Source: Pelagibius marinus
Lineage (GTDB): Bacteria; Pseudomonadota; Alphaproteobacteria; Kiloniellales; Kiloniellaceae
Length of the DNA: 64,000 bases
NCBI RefSeq assembly: GCF_014925385.1
Contig: NZ_JACSDK010000022.1
Coordinates: 1 to 64,000, forward strand
Direction of reading: 5' to 3'
Position 1 is the stretch's first letter, and every line of letters starts with the position of its first letter. The position numbers and the translations under genes are program-made. The notes beneath the pieces were generated by a model that was given only the letters and a program-made list of their open reading frames with translations, made no database searches and had not been told where the DNA came from. Positions 37,904 to 47,935 of the stretch are shown piece by piece.

Positions 37904-38239
37904 CTAAAGCAGCTTGCCCTCGAAGGGATGGTTACCGTCGCGGTCCTCGATCTCCACCACCCAGACGTCCGGGTCGCGTTTGACCGCCCGTTCGATATAG
38001 GCATCGGCGTCGGCTTCCGCCACCAGTTCGCCACCCAGCGCCGGCATCCAGGCGATGGCGCCCTCCATGTCCCGGGTCTGACTCAGCACCTTCACGCCCT
38101 GGTCCAACTGGTTGAGCTTCAGGATCAGCATGCCGCTGTTCTTCTCGCCGCGGTGGACCACCGTCGCCGGGATACCGTCGACGATGCAGCGCTTGATGTG
38201 CGCCTTGATCCACAGTTCGGCCGGCAGGCGATCGTCCAT
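37904..38239 (-). CDS. DUF1491 family protein
   Basis: A 111-residue soluble protein: LPAELWIKAHIKRCIVDG, followed by the GEKNSGMLILKLNQLDQGVKVL segment and WVVEIEDRDGNHPFEGKLL at the end (each quoted part is a piece of a longer match). This is the alphaproteobacterial DUF1491 family, of unknown function, usually near translation or cofactor genes. It follows prfC by 27 bp on the same strand and precedes the methyltransferase. Confidence 0.9.
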   Translation of the reverse strand: MDDRLPAELWIKAHIKRCIVDGIPATVVHRGEKNSGMLILKLNQLDQGVKVLSQTRDMEGAIAWMPALGGELVAEADADAYIERAVKRDPDVWVVEIEDRDGNHPFEGKLL

Positions 38240-38266
38240 ATCAGAAAGGGCCCGACTCGCCGTGCA

Positions 38267-39853
<1,587 letters not shown>

Positions 39854-40087
39854 GCTCTAGTGGGTCAAAGGGGCGGTCTTAAGGGCGCTCTCGGGGCCTG
39901 GGCTGCCCGGAAAATGGGGCTTTGGCGCCGATTTTACAAGCGTTTCCCGGTGTTTCGCGCGGCAGAAGCCGCCCCGGGAGCCCGTGGCGGGTTGGTTTCT
40001 TGCACCGGCTGCCCCAATTGTCCTACTGGCTCCGGCTCGGGCGCCTGTGCTAGCCCTGCCAAACCACTGACAACAAGGGCAGATTCC

Positions 40088-40474
40088 ATGGCCTCGCTGA
40101 CTTCCTGGTCCCCCCATGTCCTCAGCCTGCTGCGCGTCGCTTCCGGCGCGGCCTTCCTGGCGCACGGCACCATGAAGCTGCTGAACTTCCCGCCGGGCTA
40201 TTCGCCGGAGTTGATGTCGATGCCGGGCGCCGCCGGAGTCATCGAGCTGGTCGGCGGCGCCCTCCTGGTGCTGGGCCTCTTCACCCGCCCGGCCGCTTTC
40301 GTCTGCTCGGGGACCATGGCCGTCGCCTATTTCGTCGCCCATGCGCCGAAGGGTTTCTTCCCGGTGCTGAATGGCGGCGACGCGGCGCTGCTCTACTGCT
40401 TCGTCTTCTTCTACCTGGTCTTCGCCGGCCCCGGCCCCTGGTCCCTGGACGCCATCGTCAGGAAGAAGAGATAG
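40088..40474 (+). CDS. DoxX family membrane protein
   Basis: A 128-residue four-segment membrane protein of the DoxX/YqjF-like family: LRVASGAAFLAHGTMKLLNF, PGAAGVIELVGGALLVLGLF, MAVAYFVAHAPKGFFPVLNGG and a last segment YCFVFFYLVFAGPG. I start it at the ATG at 40088, giving the family's usual beginning; the frame is open upstream without similarity. DoxX proteins are associated with membrane redox or thiol stress functions, but this subgroup is uncharacterised. A decayed copy of its last 30 bp recurs at 41.3 kb. Confidence 0.88.
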   Translation: MASLTSWSPHVLSLLRVASGAAFLAHGTMKLLNFPPGYSPELMSMPGAAGVIELVGGALLVLGLFTRPAAFVCSGTMAVAYFVAHAPKGFFPVLNGGDAALLYCFVFFYLVFAGPGPWSLDAIVRKKR

Positions 40475-40483
40475 GATGCCCCA

Positions 40484-41068
40484 TTAGCCTAAGTCCTGGG
40501 GCACATCCGCTTCCAGGTGGCGCAGGACCCTCCAGCGTAGCACTACTGCCCACACGCCGGCGCATGAGATCGCAAGTCCAATCAGTGCCAGGAAGCCTGT
40601 GAGCAAGGTAATGCCGAGGTCTCCTGTGTCTATGGTGAGGACGAGCATCAGCACGCAAAATGCGAAGAAAAGTAGGCCGCAGATCAACGCGATCCACGGT
40701 TTGGCTGGATGCTGGTTGGCGATATTGGCCCTCCGCTCGGCGGCGGTGAACAAAGGTACGTCAGATTTCTTCAACCCGTGGGTCCAGCCTCGGACCTTTA
40801 TGACGTAGTGGGCCAGTAGAGCGAGCAGCAGTAAGATGCCGCCATACCGAAATACGCCATCCATATGCGTACGCCATGCCGCTGCCGTAAAGCCAATGAC
40901 GAATAGGTCAAGGAACGTTGTGATTCGGCGATAGCGCTCGATTTCCTTGCAAAGGGCTTCGGAAGGAACTTCGTAGCCTGCTCCGAGCATCCACCAGGGA
41001 AAGAATATTCTGGTACCGTCGCGAGTGGTCTTGAAAGCGCTGTGTTGCTTCTTCGGATTGGCTCGCAT
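40484..41068 (-). CDS. Four-pass membrane protein of unknown function
   Basis: A 194-residue protein with a hydrophilic N-terminus (about 45 residues), then about four membrane segments (about 50-66, 74-90, 125-145, 152-175) and a charged C-terminus. I recognise no family. Composition is noticeably less GC-rich than neighbours (for example around 40640-40690 and 40830-40900), which hints at acquisition. It lies tail-to-tail with the DoxX gene, 9 bp apart, and between the DoxX 3' end and its imperfect repeat. Probably an independent, poorly conserved gene. Confidence 0.65.
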   Translation of the reverse strand: MRANPKKQHSAFKTTRDGTRIFFPWWMLGAGYEVPSEALCKEIERYRRITTFLDLFVIGFTAAAWRTHMDGVFRYGGILLLLALLAHYVIKVRGWTHGLKKSDVPLFTAAERRANIANQHPAKPWIALICGLLFFAFCVLMLVLTIDTGDLGITLLTGFLALIGLAISCAGVWAVVLRWRVLRHLEADVPQDLG

Positions 41069-41434
41069 GGGGCAAATCTCCGTGTCGCCGCGGCAGCATT
41101 AGACTAGCAACCATAGGTTTTGAAGTCCCTAGGGAATTCGCAAATTGAACCGGCATCATGGACAGTCTCGACCAGTCGCGCTTCTACCACCTCTCGGCGT
41201 TGAGTTCCGGCGGTGGCACCAGGCCTGGAGGACCGCTTTGACTGTGAGGTACGTAGTCACCAAGTTTGAGAATGAAGCAGGGGCGCGGCAGGTGCCCTGG
41301 CACTGGACGCCATTGTCCGGAAGATGGGCCGGGCGCGCAGTTTCGCCGGCGCCGGCGTTTCAGATAGGATCGGCCTTTGGCTGGGCGCCGCCGCGGGCGG
41401 CACGTCGTACCTTTGCGGGGGGAGGGCAAACGAG
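41069..41434. other. Intergenic region with a decayed DoxX 3'-end repeat
   Basis: About 365 bp. It contains, near 41300-41332, a degenerate copy of the DoxX gene's end: CTGGACGCCAT and GGAAGA blocks are shared with 40444-40472, and the frame reads LDAIVRK in both. No intact gene is present. The rest should hold the promoter of the tetronate operon, but I cannot point to convincing boxes. Confidence 0.55.
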
Positions 41435-42325
41435 ATGAACGCGGTGATCGTCGGTCTGGGTTCCATGGGCTTCGGCATGGGGCTCTCCCTCCTCAAAGGC
41501 GGTATCGAGACGCTGGGCGTCGACATCAGCAAGGAACGAGAGGCGGCCTTCCGCGAACAGGGCGGCAGCCAGACGCCGCGCGAAGAGGCCCTGGCCAGCG
41601 CCGACGCGGCGGTCGTCGTGGTGGTCAACGCGGCGCAGTCGGACAGCGTGCTGTTTGGCGAGGACGGCATCGCCGCCAGGCTGAAGCCGGGCGCCGTGGT
41701 GATCAACAGCCCGACCGTCTCCCCGGCCTATGCGCGGGAGACCGAGGCCCGGCTGGCGGAGATGGGCCTGCTCTACCTGGATGCGCCGATCTCCGGCGGC
41801 TCGGTCAAGGCGGCCCAGGGTCAGCTCTCGATCATGGCCTCGGGGCGGCCCGAGGCTTTCGCCGCGGCGCGGCCGGCGCTCGACGCCATGGCCGAGACGG
41901 TCTTCGAGCTGGGCGATGCCGCCGGGCCCGGCTCGGCCATGAAGGTGATCAACCAGCTGCTCGCCGGGGTGCACATCGCCGCGGCGGCGGAGGCCATCAC
42001 CTTCGGCATGACCCAGGGCGTTGTTCCGGCCAAGACGGTGGAGGTGATCTCCAAGTGCGCCGGCTCGTCCTGGATGTTCGAGAACCGCGGCCCGCACATC
42101 GCCGCCGGCGACTACACGCCCCATTCGGCGGTCGAGATCTTCGTGAAGGACCTGGGCATCGTCTCCGACATCGCGCGGACGGCGCGCTTCTCGGCGCCGC
42201 TGACCGCCGCCGCTCTGCAGCAGTTCCTCGCCGCCGCCGGGGCGGGCCACGGGCGCGAGGACGATGCGGCGGTGGCCAAGATCTATGCCCGCAACGCGGG
42301 CCTCACCCTGCCGGGAGAGGAGTGA
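41435..42325 (+). CDS. ltnD: L-threonate dehydrogenase-like NAD(P)-dependent beta-hydroxyacid dehydrogenase
   Basis: A 296-residue protein of the 3-hydroxyisobutyrate/6-phosphogluconate dehydrogenase superfamily. Rossmann motif VGLGSMGFGMG starts at residue 6, the substrate loop is DAPISGGSVKAAQGQL and the catalytic lysine helix is SAMKVINQLLAGVHIA. Context with otnK and otnC indicates LtnD/DenD, which oxidises a four-carbon acid (L-threonate or D-erythronate) to the oxo-tetronate. The start at 41435 gives the family N-terminus; the upstream frame has no similarity. Its stop overlaps the otnK start (TGATG). Confidence 0.9.
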   Translation: MNAVIVGLGSMGFGMGLSLLKGGIETLGVDISKEREAAFREQGGSQTPREEALASADAAVVVVVNAAQSDSVLFGEDGIAARLKPGAVVINSPTVSPAYARETEARLAEMGLLYLDAPISGGSVKAAQGQLSIMASGRPEAFAAARPALDAMAETVFELGDAAGPGSAMKVINQLLAGVHIAAAAEAITFGMTQGVVPAKTVEVISKCAGSSWMFENRGPHIAAGDYTPHSAVEIFVKDLGIVSDIARTARFSAPLTAAALQQFLAAAGAGHGREDDAAVAKIYARNAGLTLPGEE

Positions 42326-43581
42326 TGCTGCTCGGCTGCATCGGTGACGACTTCACCGGCTCCTCCGACCTCGCCAACACCCTCGCCAAGGGCGGCATGA
42401 AGGTGGTGCAGTACGGCGGCTTGCCCAAGGGGCCCGCGGCGCCCGACGTGGAGGCCGGCGTGGTGGCGCTGAAGTCGCGCACCAATCCGCCGGGCGAGGC
42501 CGTGGCGCAGTCCCTGGCGGCGCTGGAGTGGCTGCGCGCCCAGGGCTGCCGGCAGATCTTCTTCAAGTACTGCTCCACCTTCGACTCGCGGCCCGAGGGC
42601 AACATCGGCCCGGTGGCCGACGCCCTGACCGAGGCGCTGGACGCGAAGCAGGTGATCGTCTGCCCGGCCTTTCCGGCGACGGGCCGTTCGATCTACCAGG
42701 GCCACCTCTTCGTGAAGGACCGGCTGCTGAACGAGTCCGGCATGGAGCACCATCCCCTGACGCCCATGACCGACGCCGACATCCGCCGCTGGCTGAAACC
42801 GCAGACGCGCCAGCAGGTCGGCCACGTGGACGCCGTCACGGTGCTGCAGGGGCATGAGGCGATCCGCGCCGCCCTGGCGGGCGAGCAGGCGGCGGGGCGC
42901 AACCTCATCGTGGTCGACGCGATCCGCGATGCCGACCTGATGGAGATCGGCGCCGCCGCAAAGAACCTGGCGCTCATCACCGGCGGCTCCGGCGTCGCTC
43001 TCGGCCTGCCGGAGAACTTCCGCGCCGCCGGCCTCATCTCCGGCAGCGGCGCGGCCTGGCAGGGGCTCCCGGGGCCTTGCGCGATCCTCTCCGGCTCCTG
43101 CTCGACGGCGACGGTGGAACAGGTGAAGCGCCATGCCGCCGACCACCCGGCGCTGGAGATCACCGCCGAGGCGGTGATGACGGGCGAGGTGACGGCGGCG
43201 ACCCTGACCGGCTTCCTGCTCGGCCAGGGTGACAGGCTGCCGCTGGTCTATTCCTCGGCCGACCCGGCGACGGTAAAGGCGGCGCAGGAGTGCTTCGGGC
43301 GCGAGGCGGTGGCCGAGGCCATCGAGGGGCTCTTCGCCGAGACCGCGCGGCGCCTCGTCGCCGGCGGCGTCACCCGCCTCATCACCGCGGGGGGCGAGAC
43401 TTCCGGCGCGGTGGTCGAGGGGCTCGGCGCCGAGGCGCTGGAGATCGGACCGGAGATCGACCCCGGCGTGCCGGCCCTGAAGCTGCAGGGCAAGCCGCTG
43501 ACCCTGGCGCTGAAGTCGGGCAACTTCGGCGCGCCCGACTTCTTCGTGAAGGCGGCGCGGCTGCTTGAGGGTAAGCAATGA
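42325..43581 (+). CDS. otnK: 3-oxo-tetronate kinase (four-carbon acid sugar kinase family)
   Basis: A 418-residue DUF1537 (four-carbon acid sugar kinase) protein. The N-terminal domain begins GCIGDDFTGSSDLAN, with FKYCSTFDSRPEGNIGPV for substrate binding. The C-terminal nucleotide-binding domain holds LSGSCSTATVEQV and TAGGETSGAVVEGLG. OtnK phosphorylates 3-oxo-tetronate at C4 with ATP before OtnC decarboxylates it. Start at 42325 overlaps the ltnD stop; its end overlaps otnC by 4 bp. The whole operon is translationally coupled. Confidence 0.93.
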   Translation: MLLGCIGDDFTGSSDLANTLAKGGMKVVQYGGLPKGPAAPDVEAGVVALKSRTNPPGEAVAQSLAALEWLRAQGCRQIFFKYCSTFDSRPEGNIGPVADALTEALDAKQVIVCPAFPATGRSIYQGHLFVKDRLLNESGMEHHPLTPMTDADIRRWLKPQTRQQVGHVDAVTVLQGHEAIRAALAGEQAAGRNLIVVDAIRDADLMEIGAAAKNLALITGGSGVALGLPENFRAAGLISGSGAAWQGLPGPCAILSGSCSTATVEQVKRHAADHPALEITAEAVMTGEVTAATLTGFLLGQGDRLPLVYSSADPATVKAAQECFGREAVAEAIEGLFAETARRLVAGGVTRLITAGGETSGAVVEGLGAEALEIGPEIDPGVPALKLQGKPLTLALKSGNFGAPDFFVKAARLLEGKQ

Positions 43582-44231
43582 GTGACGAGGCGCGGCTCCG
43601 CGAAGCGATCTGCGGCTTCGCGCGCTCGATCTTCGAGCGCGGGCTGACCGGCGGCGCCTCGGGCAACATCTCCGCGCGCACCGCCGACGGCGGCCTGCTG
43701 GTGAGCCCGACCGGGTCCAGCTTCGGGCGCCTCGACCCGGCGCGGCTCAGCCGCTTCGACGCGGCGGGCAAGCTTGTCGACGGCGATCCGCCGACCAAGG
43801 AGATGCCGCTGCACAGCGCCTTCTACGAGACGCGTGGCGACAAGGCGGGGGCGGTGGTGCATCTGCACTCGACCCACTCGGTGGCGCTGTCGATGCTGCC
43901 GGACACCGATCCCGAAAACGTGCTGCCGCCGCTGACGGCCTATTCGATCATGCGGCTGGGGCGCGTGAAGCTGCTGCCCTATTTCCGCCCCGGCGACCCG
44001 GCCATGGGCGAGGCGGTCAAGAGCCTCGCCGGGCGGCGCTCGGCGGTGCTGCTCGCCAACCACGGCCCGGTGGTCGCGGGCAAGGACCTTGAGGCGGCGG
44101 TCTACGCCATGGAGGAGCTGGAGGAGACGGCGAAGCTGGCGCTGCTCACCCGCGGCGGCAACCCCGTCGGCCTCACCACGGAGCAAATCCGCGACGTCGT
44201 GCAGCACTTCGACGTGGACTGGGACTACTGA
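43578..44231 (+). CDS. otnC: 3-oxo-tetronate 4-phosphate decarboxylase (class II aldolase family)
   Basis: A 217-residue class II aldolase-fold enzyme. Phosphate loop GGASGNISAR (about 25-34), zinc ligands HLHSTHS (about 94-100) and ANHGPVV (about 158) are all present. OtnC converts 3-oxo-tetronate 4-phosphate to dihydroxyacetone phosphate and CO2, which enters glycolysis. It completes the ltnD-otnK-otnC operon. The otnI isomerase needed for the L-threonate branch is not seen in the window. Converges on the acetyltransferase gene with 12 bp between. Confidence 0.92.
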   Translation: MSDEARLREAICGFARSIFERGLTGGASGNISARTADGGLLVSPTGSSFGRLDPARLSRFDAAGKLVDGDPPTKEMPLHSAFYETRGDKAGAVVHLHSTHSVALSMLPDTDPENVLPPLTAYSIMRLGRVKLLPYFRPGDPAMGEAVKSLAGRRSAVLLANHGPVVAGKDLEAAVYAMEELEETAKLALLTRGGNPVGLTTEQIRDVVQHFDVDWDY

Positions 44232-44243
44232 CCGCGCCGCGCC

Positions 44244-44996
44244 TCAGGCTGACGGGCTGGTGACGCGGAGTTCCGCCAGTCCGCGCTTTTGCTTTCCACC
44301 GGCTTCGAAGTTCGCCGGGTCGAGCCAGGCCTGAAAGGCCGCCTTGGCCGCCGGCCACTCGCTGTCCAGGATCGAGAACCAGGCGGTGTCGCGGTTGCGG
44401 CCCTTGGTGACCATGGCCTGGCGGAAGATGCCCTCGAAGCTGAAGCCGAGGCGCAGCGCCGCGCGGCGCGAGCCCTCGTTGAGGGCGTTGCACTTCCACT
44501 CGTAGCGGCGGTAGCCCAGCTCGTCGAAGACGCGGGCCATCATCAGGTACATGGCCTCGGTCGCGGCGGGGGTGCGCTGCAAGGCGGGGCTGAAGTTGAT
44601 GTGCCCGACCTCGATGACACCCTGGGCCGGGGTGATGCGCAGGTAGCTGGCGACGCCGATCGCCTTGCCGTTCACCTTGTCGACGATGGCGTGCAACAGC
44701 GGATCGTCGCCCAGGCAGGTCTGCTCCATCCAGGCTGTGTAGTCCTCCAGCGCCGCGAAGGGGCCGTAGGTCAGGTAGGTCCAGTTGCGTCCCTCGGCAT
44801 CGGCGCCGTTGGCGGCGAAGAGGTCGGCCGCGTGGCGCGCGGGATCGAGCGGCTCCACCCGGCAGAAGCGGCCCTCCATGGCGCTGCGCGGCGGCGGCGG
44901 GCAGGGGCCCCAGCCGGGCACGGAAGCGCCGACCGGCTGGCCCAGGGCGTTGGTCTCGTAGGGGTGGTCCAGGGGGTCGTAGAGGCCGGCGGTCAT
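44244..44996 (-). CDS. GNAT family (RimL-type) N-acetyltransferase
   Basis: A 250-residue acetyltransferase of the RimJ/RimL-like group. The acetyl-CoA region GHINFSPALQRTPAATEAMYLM, EWKCNALNEGSRRAALRLGF and the closing FRQAMVTKGRNRDTAWFSI are characteristic (each a part of a longer match). Related bacterial proteins acetylate protein N-termini or small amines. The ATG at 44996 has GGGAG ahead of it; the frame is open to 45089 but without similarity. Stands divergently from the thiamine importer. Confidence 0.9.
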   Translation of the reverse strand: MTAGLYDPLDHPYETNALGQPVGASVPGWGPCPPPPRSAMEGRFCRVEPLDPARHAADLFAANGADAEGRNWTYLTYGPFAALEDYTAWMEQTCLGDDPLLHAIVDKVNGKAIGVASYLRITPAQGVIEVGHINFSPALQRTPAATEAMYLMMARVFDELGYRRYEWKCNALNEGSRRAALRLGFSFEGIFRQAMVTKGRNRDTAWFSILDSEWPAAKAAFQAWLDPANFEAGGKQKRGLAELRVTSPSA

Positions 44997-45106
44997 GTCC
45001 GCTCCCGGGGAGTTGCGCAAATCCTGCCCTCTCTTGCCGTCCGGCGGTCCACCCGGCAAGGGCCAAATGGGGATTTCACGGCGGACCACTTCCGCGGCGG
45101 CACGTC

Positions 45107-45135
45107 TTGCCGCGCCGGGGTCGGCGGCCTATGTT
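45107..45135 (+). promoter_or_regulatory. Candidate promoter upstream of the TPP riboswitch
   Basis: TTGCCG (45107-45112) and TATGTT (45130-45135) are separated by 17 bp; each matches four of six consensus bases. Transcription would start at about 45142, right at the 5' edge of the riboswitch. Confidence 0.45.
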
Positions 45136-45140
45136 GGAGG

Positions 45141-45250
45141 TGTCTCAACGGGGTGCCCCAGCAAGCCAGAGCGGCTTAGGGCTGAGAGTTCGGCGCAGAC
45201 CGGACAACCCGATGAACCTGACCCGGGTAATGCCGGCGGAGGGATTTGAG
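45141..45250 (+). promoter_or_regulatory. TPP riboswitch (THI element)
   Basis: The conserved thi-box blocks are all present and in order: GGGGTGCC, GGCTGAGA, ACCCGATGAACCTGA, then GGGTAATGCCGGCGGAGGG. The aptamer ends about 65 bp before the thiB start, so it can control transcription termination or ribosome access when thiamine pyrophosphate binds. It covers the thiBPQ operon. Confidence 0.95.
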
Positions 45251-45316
45251 CGACAGGCCTCTACCAGACCCGCGTTTCTCAAAGCCAGCCGCCCCATAAG
45301 AGCTATGGAGCGACCG

Positions 45317-46318
45317 ATGCGCTTTTCGACCTTACTTTTCGCCGCCGCGGTGACCGCCGCTGCTTTGCCGGCTCACGCGGCGGAGAAGACTCTCACCGTT
45401 TACACCTATGACGCCTTCACCTCCGACTGGGGGCCGGGCCCGGCCATCAAGGAGGCCTTCGAGGCCGAGTGCGATTGCACCCTGGAGTTCGTCGCGCTCG
45501 ACTCCTCCATCGGCGTGCTGAGCCGCTTGCGCCTGGAAGGGGAGAACAACAAGGCCGACATCGTGCTCGGCCTCGACCTCAACATCCTGGCCGAGGCGCG
45601 CGACAGCGGCCTGCTGGCGCCCCACGGCGTGGCGACGGATGCTCTGGCGCTGCCGGTGGCCTGGGACGACGACACCTTCCTGCCCTTCGACTACGGCTAC
45701 TTCGCCTTCGTCTACGACACGGAGCGCCTCGACAGCCCGCCGGCCAGCCTGAAGGAATTGGTCGAGGCGCCGGACGACCTGAAGATCATTCTGGAGGACC
45801 CGCGCACCTCGACGCCGGGCCTGGGCCTGCTGCTCTGGGTGCGCGCGGTCTACGGCGACGAGGCCCCGGCGGCCTGGGCCAAGCTGGCCAGGAAGACCGT
45901 CACCACCACCAAGGGCTGGAGCGAGGCCTACGGCCTGTTCCTGGAAGGCGAGGCGCCCATGGTGCTGAGCTACACCACCTCGCCGGCCTATCACATGATC
46001 GCCGAGGACGTTGAGCGCTACCAGGCGGCGGCCTTCGCCGAGGGCCACTACATGCAGGTCGAGGTGGCGGCCATGACGAAGTCGACCGACACGCCCGAGC
46101 TGGCGCGGCAGTTCCTGCAGTTCATGCTGAGCCCCGGTTTCCAGAAGAACATCCCCACGGCGCAGTGGATGTATCCGGCGACCGACCTGCCCGAGGGTCT
46201 GCCGTCGGCCTACGACAAGCTGGTTGATCCGGCCAAGCCGCTGCTCTTCGCGGCGGAGGAAGTGGCGGCCAAGCGCAAGGCCTGGGTCGAGGAGTGGCTG
46301 CAGGCCGTCAGCCAGTAA
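45317..46318 (+). CDS. thiB: Thiamine/TPP ABC transporter periplasmic binding protein
   Basis: A 333-residue periplasmic protein with a signal peptide (cleavage near HAAEK). It has the ThiB features LTVYTYDAFTSDWGPGPAIK, NNKADIVLGLDLN, FDYGYFAFVYD and SYTTSPAYHMI. It delivers thiamine, its mono- or diphosphate to ThiPQ. GGAG sits seven bases before the ATG at 45317, so this start is preferred to the ATG at 45305. First gene of the TPP-riboswitch-controlled operon. Confidence 0.96.
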   Translation: MRFSTLLFAAAVTAAALPAHAAEKTLTVYTYDAFTSDWGPGPAIKEAFEAECDCTLEFVALDSSIGVLSRLRLEGENNKADIVLGLDLNILAEARDSGLLAPHGVATDALALPVAWDDDTFLPFDYGYFAFVYDTERLDSPPASLKELVEAPDDLKIILEDPRTSTPGLGLLLWVRAVYGDEAPAAWAKLARKTVTTTKGWSEAYGLFLEGEAPMVLSYTTSPAYHMIAEDVERYQAAAFAEGHYMQVEVAAMTKSTDTPELARQFLQFMLSPGFQKNIPTAQWMYPATDLPEGLPSAYDKLVDPAKPLLFAAEEVAAKRKAWVEEWLQAVSQ

Positions 46319-46339
46319 TCCGCTTCCGGTCTGCCTGTC

Positions 46340-47935
46340 ATGCCCTGGTGGTTGCCCGCCGGCATCGCGCTCGCCCTGGTGGCGGCGGTGGTGGGCGGCG
46401 CGCTCACGGCGCTCGGCCTCGCCGCGCCGGGGCTGGACCTCGCCGGCAACCTGGGGGACGCCTACCTCTGGCGCGTGGTGCGTTTCACCCTGTTCCAGGC
46501 GACGCTCTCGACGCTGCTCTCCGTTGCCCTGGCGATACCCGTCGCCCGCGCCCTGGCGCGGCGCCGCTTTCCCGGACGCGGCCTGCTGCTGCGGCTGTTC
46601 AGCCTCTCCCTGGTGATCCCCACCATCGTCGCCATCTTCGGCATCGCCGCCGTGCACGGGCGCACCGGCTGGGTGAACGACCTCTCGGAGCTGCTGGGGC
46701 TTGGGCGGACGCACTACCTCTACGGCCTGACCGGCATCCTCATCGGCCACGTCTTCTTCAACATGCCCTTCATCGCGCGCATCCTGCTGCAGGCCGTCGA
46801 GGCGGTGCCGCCGGAGACCTGGCGTGTCGCCAGCCAGTACGGCCTGCGCTCGCGCGACATCTTCCGCCTCATTGAATGGCCGGCCATGCGCACGGTGCTG
46901 CCGGGCGCGGCGGGCCTGGTCTTCATGCTCTGCTTCACGTCCTTCGCCGTGGTGCTGACCCTCGGCGGCGGGCCCAAGGCGACCACCCTGGAGGTCGCGG
47001 TCTACCAGGCGCTGCGCTTCGACTTCGACCTCGGCCGCGCCGTCGCCCTGGCGCTGGTGCAGCTCGGCCTCTGCGGGGCCATCGTGCTGGCGGTGCTGCA
47101 GCTCGCGGTGCCGGGCAGCATGACGCTCACCGAGGGGCGTATCTACGAGCGCCCGGACCGTGGCGGCCGGCTGGGCCGCTCGATCGACACGCTCGCCATC
47201 GTCGTGGCCCTGGCGCTGGTGGTGCTGCCGCTCGCCGCCGTCGCTGTCGCCGGCTTCAATCCCAAGACCTTCGAGGTGCTGATCGACCCGCGGCTGTGGC
47301 GCGCCGTCGGGCAGTCGCTGGTGATCGCGCTTTCGGCGGGCGTCATCGCCCTGCTGCTGGGCGGCGCCGTCCTGGTCTCCAGCCGTATCCTGCGCCACCG
47401 CCTGGGGCGGCCAGGCGCGGCGGGGCGGCTGGAGCTCTGCGCGTCGCTCATCCTCGTGGTGCCGCCCTTCGTGCTGGCCACCGGCCTCTTCGTGCTGCTG
47501 CGCCCGGTGGCCGACGTCTTCGCGCTGGGCATGCCGCTGGTCATCCTGGTCAACGCGCTGATGGCGCTGCCCTTCGTGGTGCGTTTTCTCGGTGGGCCGA
47601 TGATGGAGGAGGCGCAGCGCCACGACCGCCTCTGCCAGAGCCTGGGTATCGGCGGCTGGAACCGCCTGCGCCTCGTCGAGTGGCCGAACCTGCGGCGCCC
47701 GGCGGCCCTGGCCCTGGCGGTGGCGGCGACGCTGTCCCTCGGCGACCTGGGCGTCGTCGCGCTGTTCGGCAGCCAGGACTTCGCCACCCTGCCGCTGCTG
47801 CTCTACCAGGCCATGGGTGGCTTCCGCATGGGCGAAGCGGCCGTCGTCGCCGCGGTGCTGTCGCTGCTCTGCCTGGCGCTCTTCCTGACCATCGAATGGG
47901 GCCTCGGCGGCCTGAAGAGGCGCGCCCATGTCTGA
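46340..47935 (+). CDS. thiP: Thiamine ABC transporter permease (two-domain)
   Basis: A 531-residue fused permease with about 12 membrane segments and two BPD_transp_1 domains (about 50-250 and 325-520). Each has an EAA-type coupling loop (ASQYGLRSRDIFRLIEWP; CQSLGIGGWNRLRLVEWP). This duplication is usual for ThiP. It lies 21 bp after thiB and overlaps thiQ by 8 bp. Confidence 0.95.
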   Translation: MPWWLPAGIALALVAAVVGGALTALGLAAPGLDLAGNLGDAYLWRVVRFTLFQATLSTLLSVALAIPVARALARRRFPGRGLLLRLFSLSLVIPTIVAIFGIAAVHGRTGWVNDLSELLGLGRTHYLYGLTGILIGHVFFNMPFIARILLQAVEAVPPETWRVASQYGLRSRDIFRLIEWPAMRTVLPGAAGLVFMLCFTSFAVVLTLGGGPKATTLEVAVYQALRFDFDLGRAVALALVQLGLCGAIVLAVLQLAVPGSMTLTEGRIYERPDRGGRLGRSIDTLAIVVALALVVLPLAAVAVAGFNPKTFEVLIDPRLWRAVGQSLVIALSAGVIALLLGGAVLVSSRILRHRLGRPGAAGRLELCASLILVVPPFVLATGLFVLLRPVADVFALGMPLVILVNALMALPFVVRFLGGPMMEEAQRHDRLCQSLGIGGWNRLRLVEWPNLRRPAALALAVAATLSLGDLGVVALFGSQDFATLPLLLYQAMGGFRMGEAAVVAAVLSLLCLALFLTIEWGLGGLKRRAHV

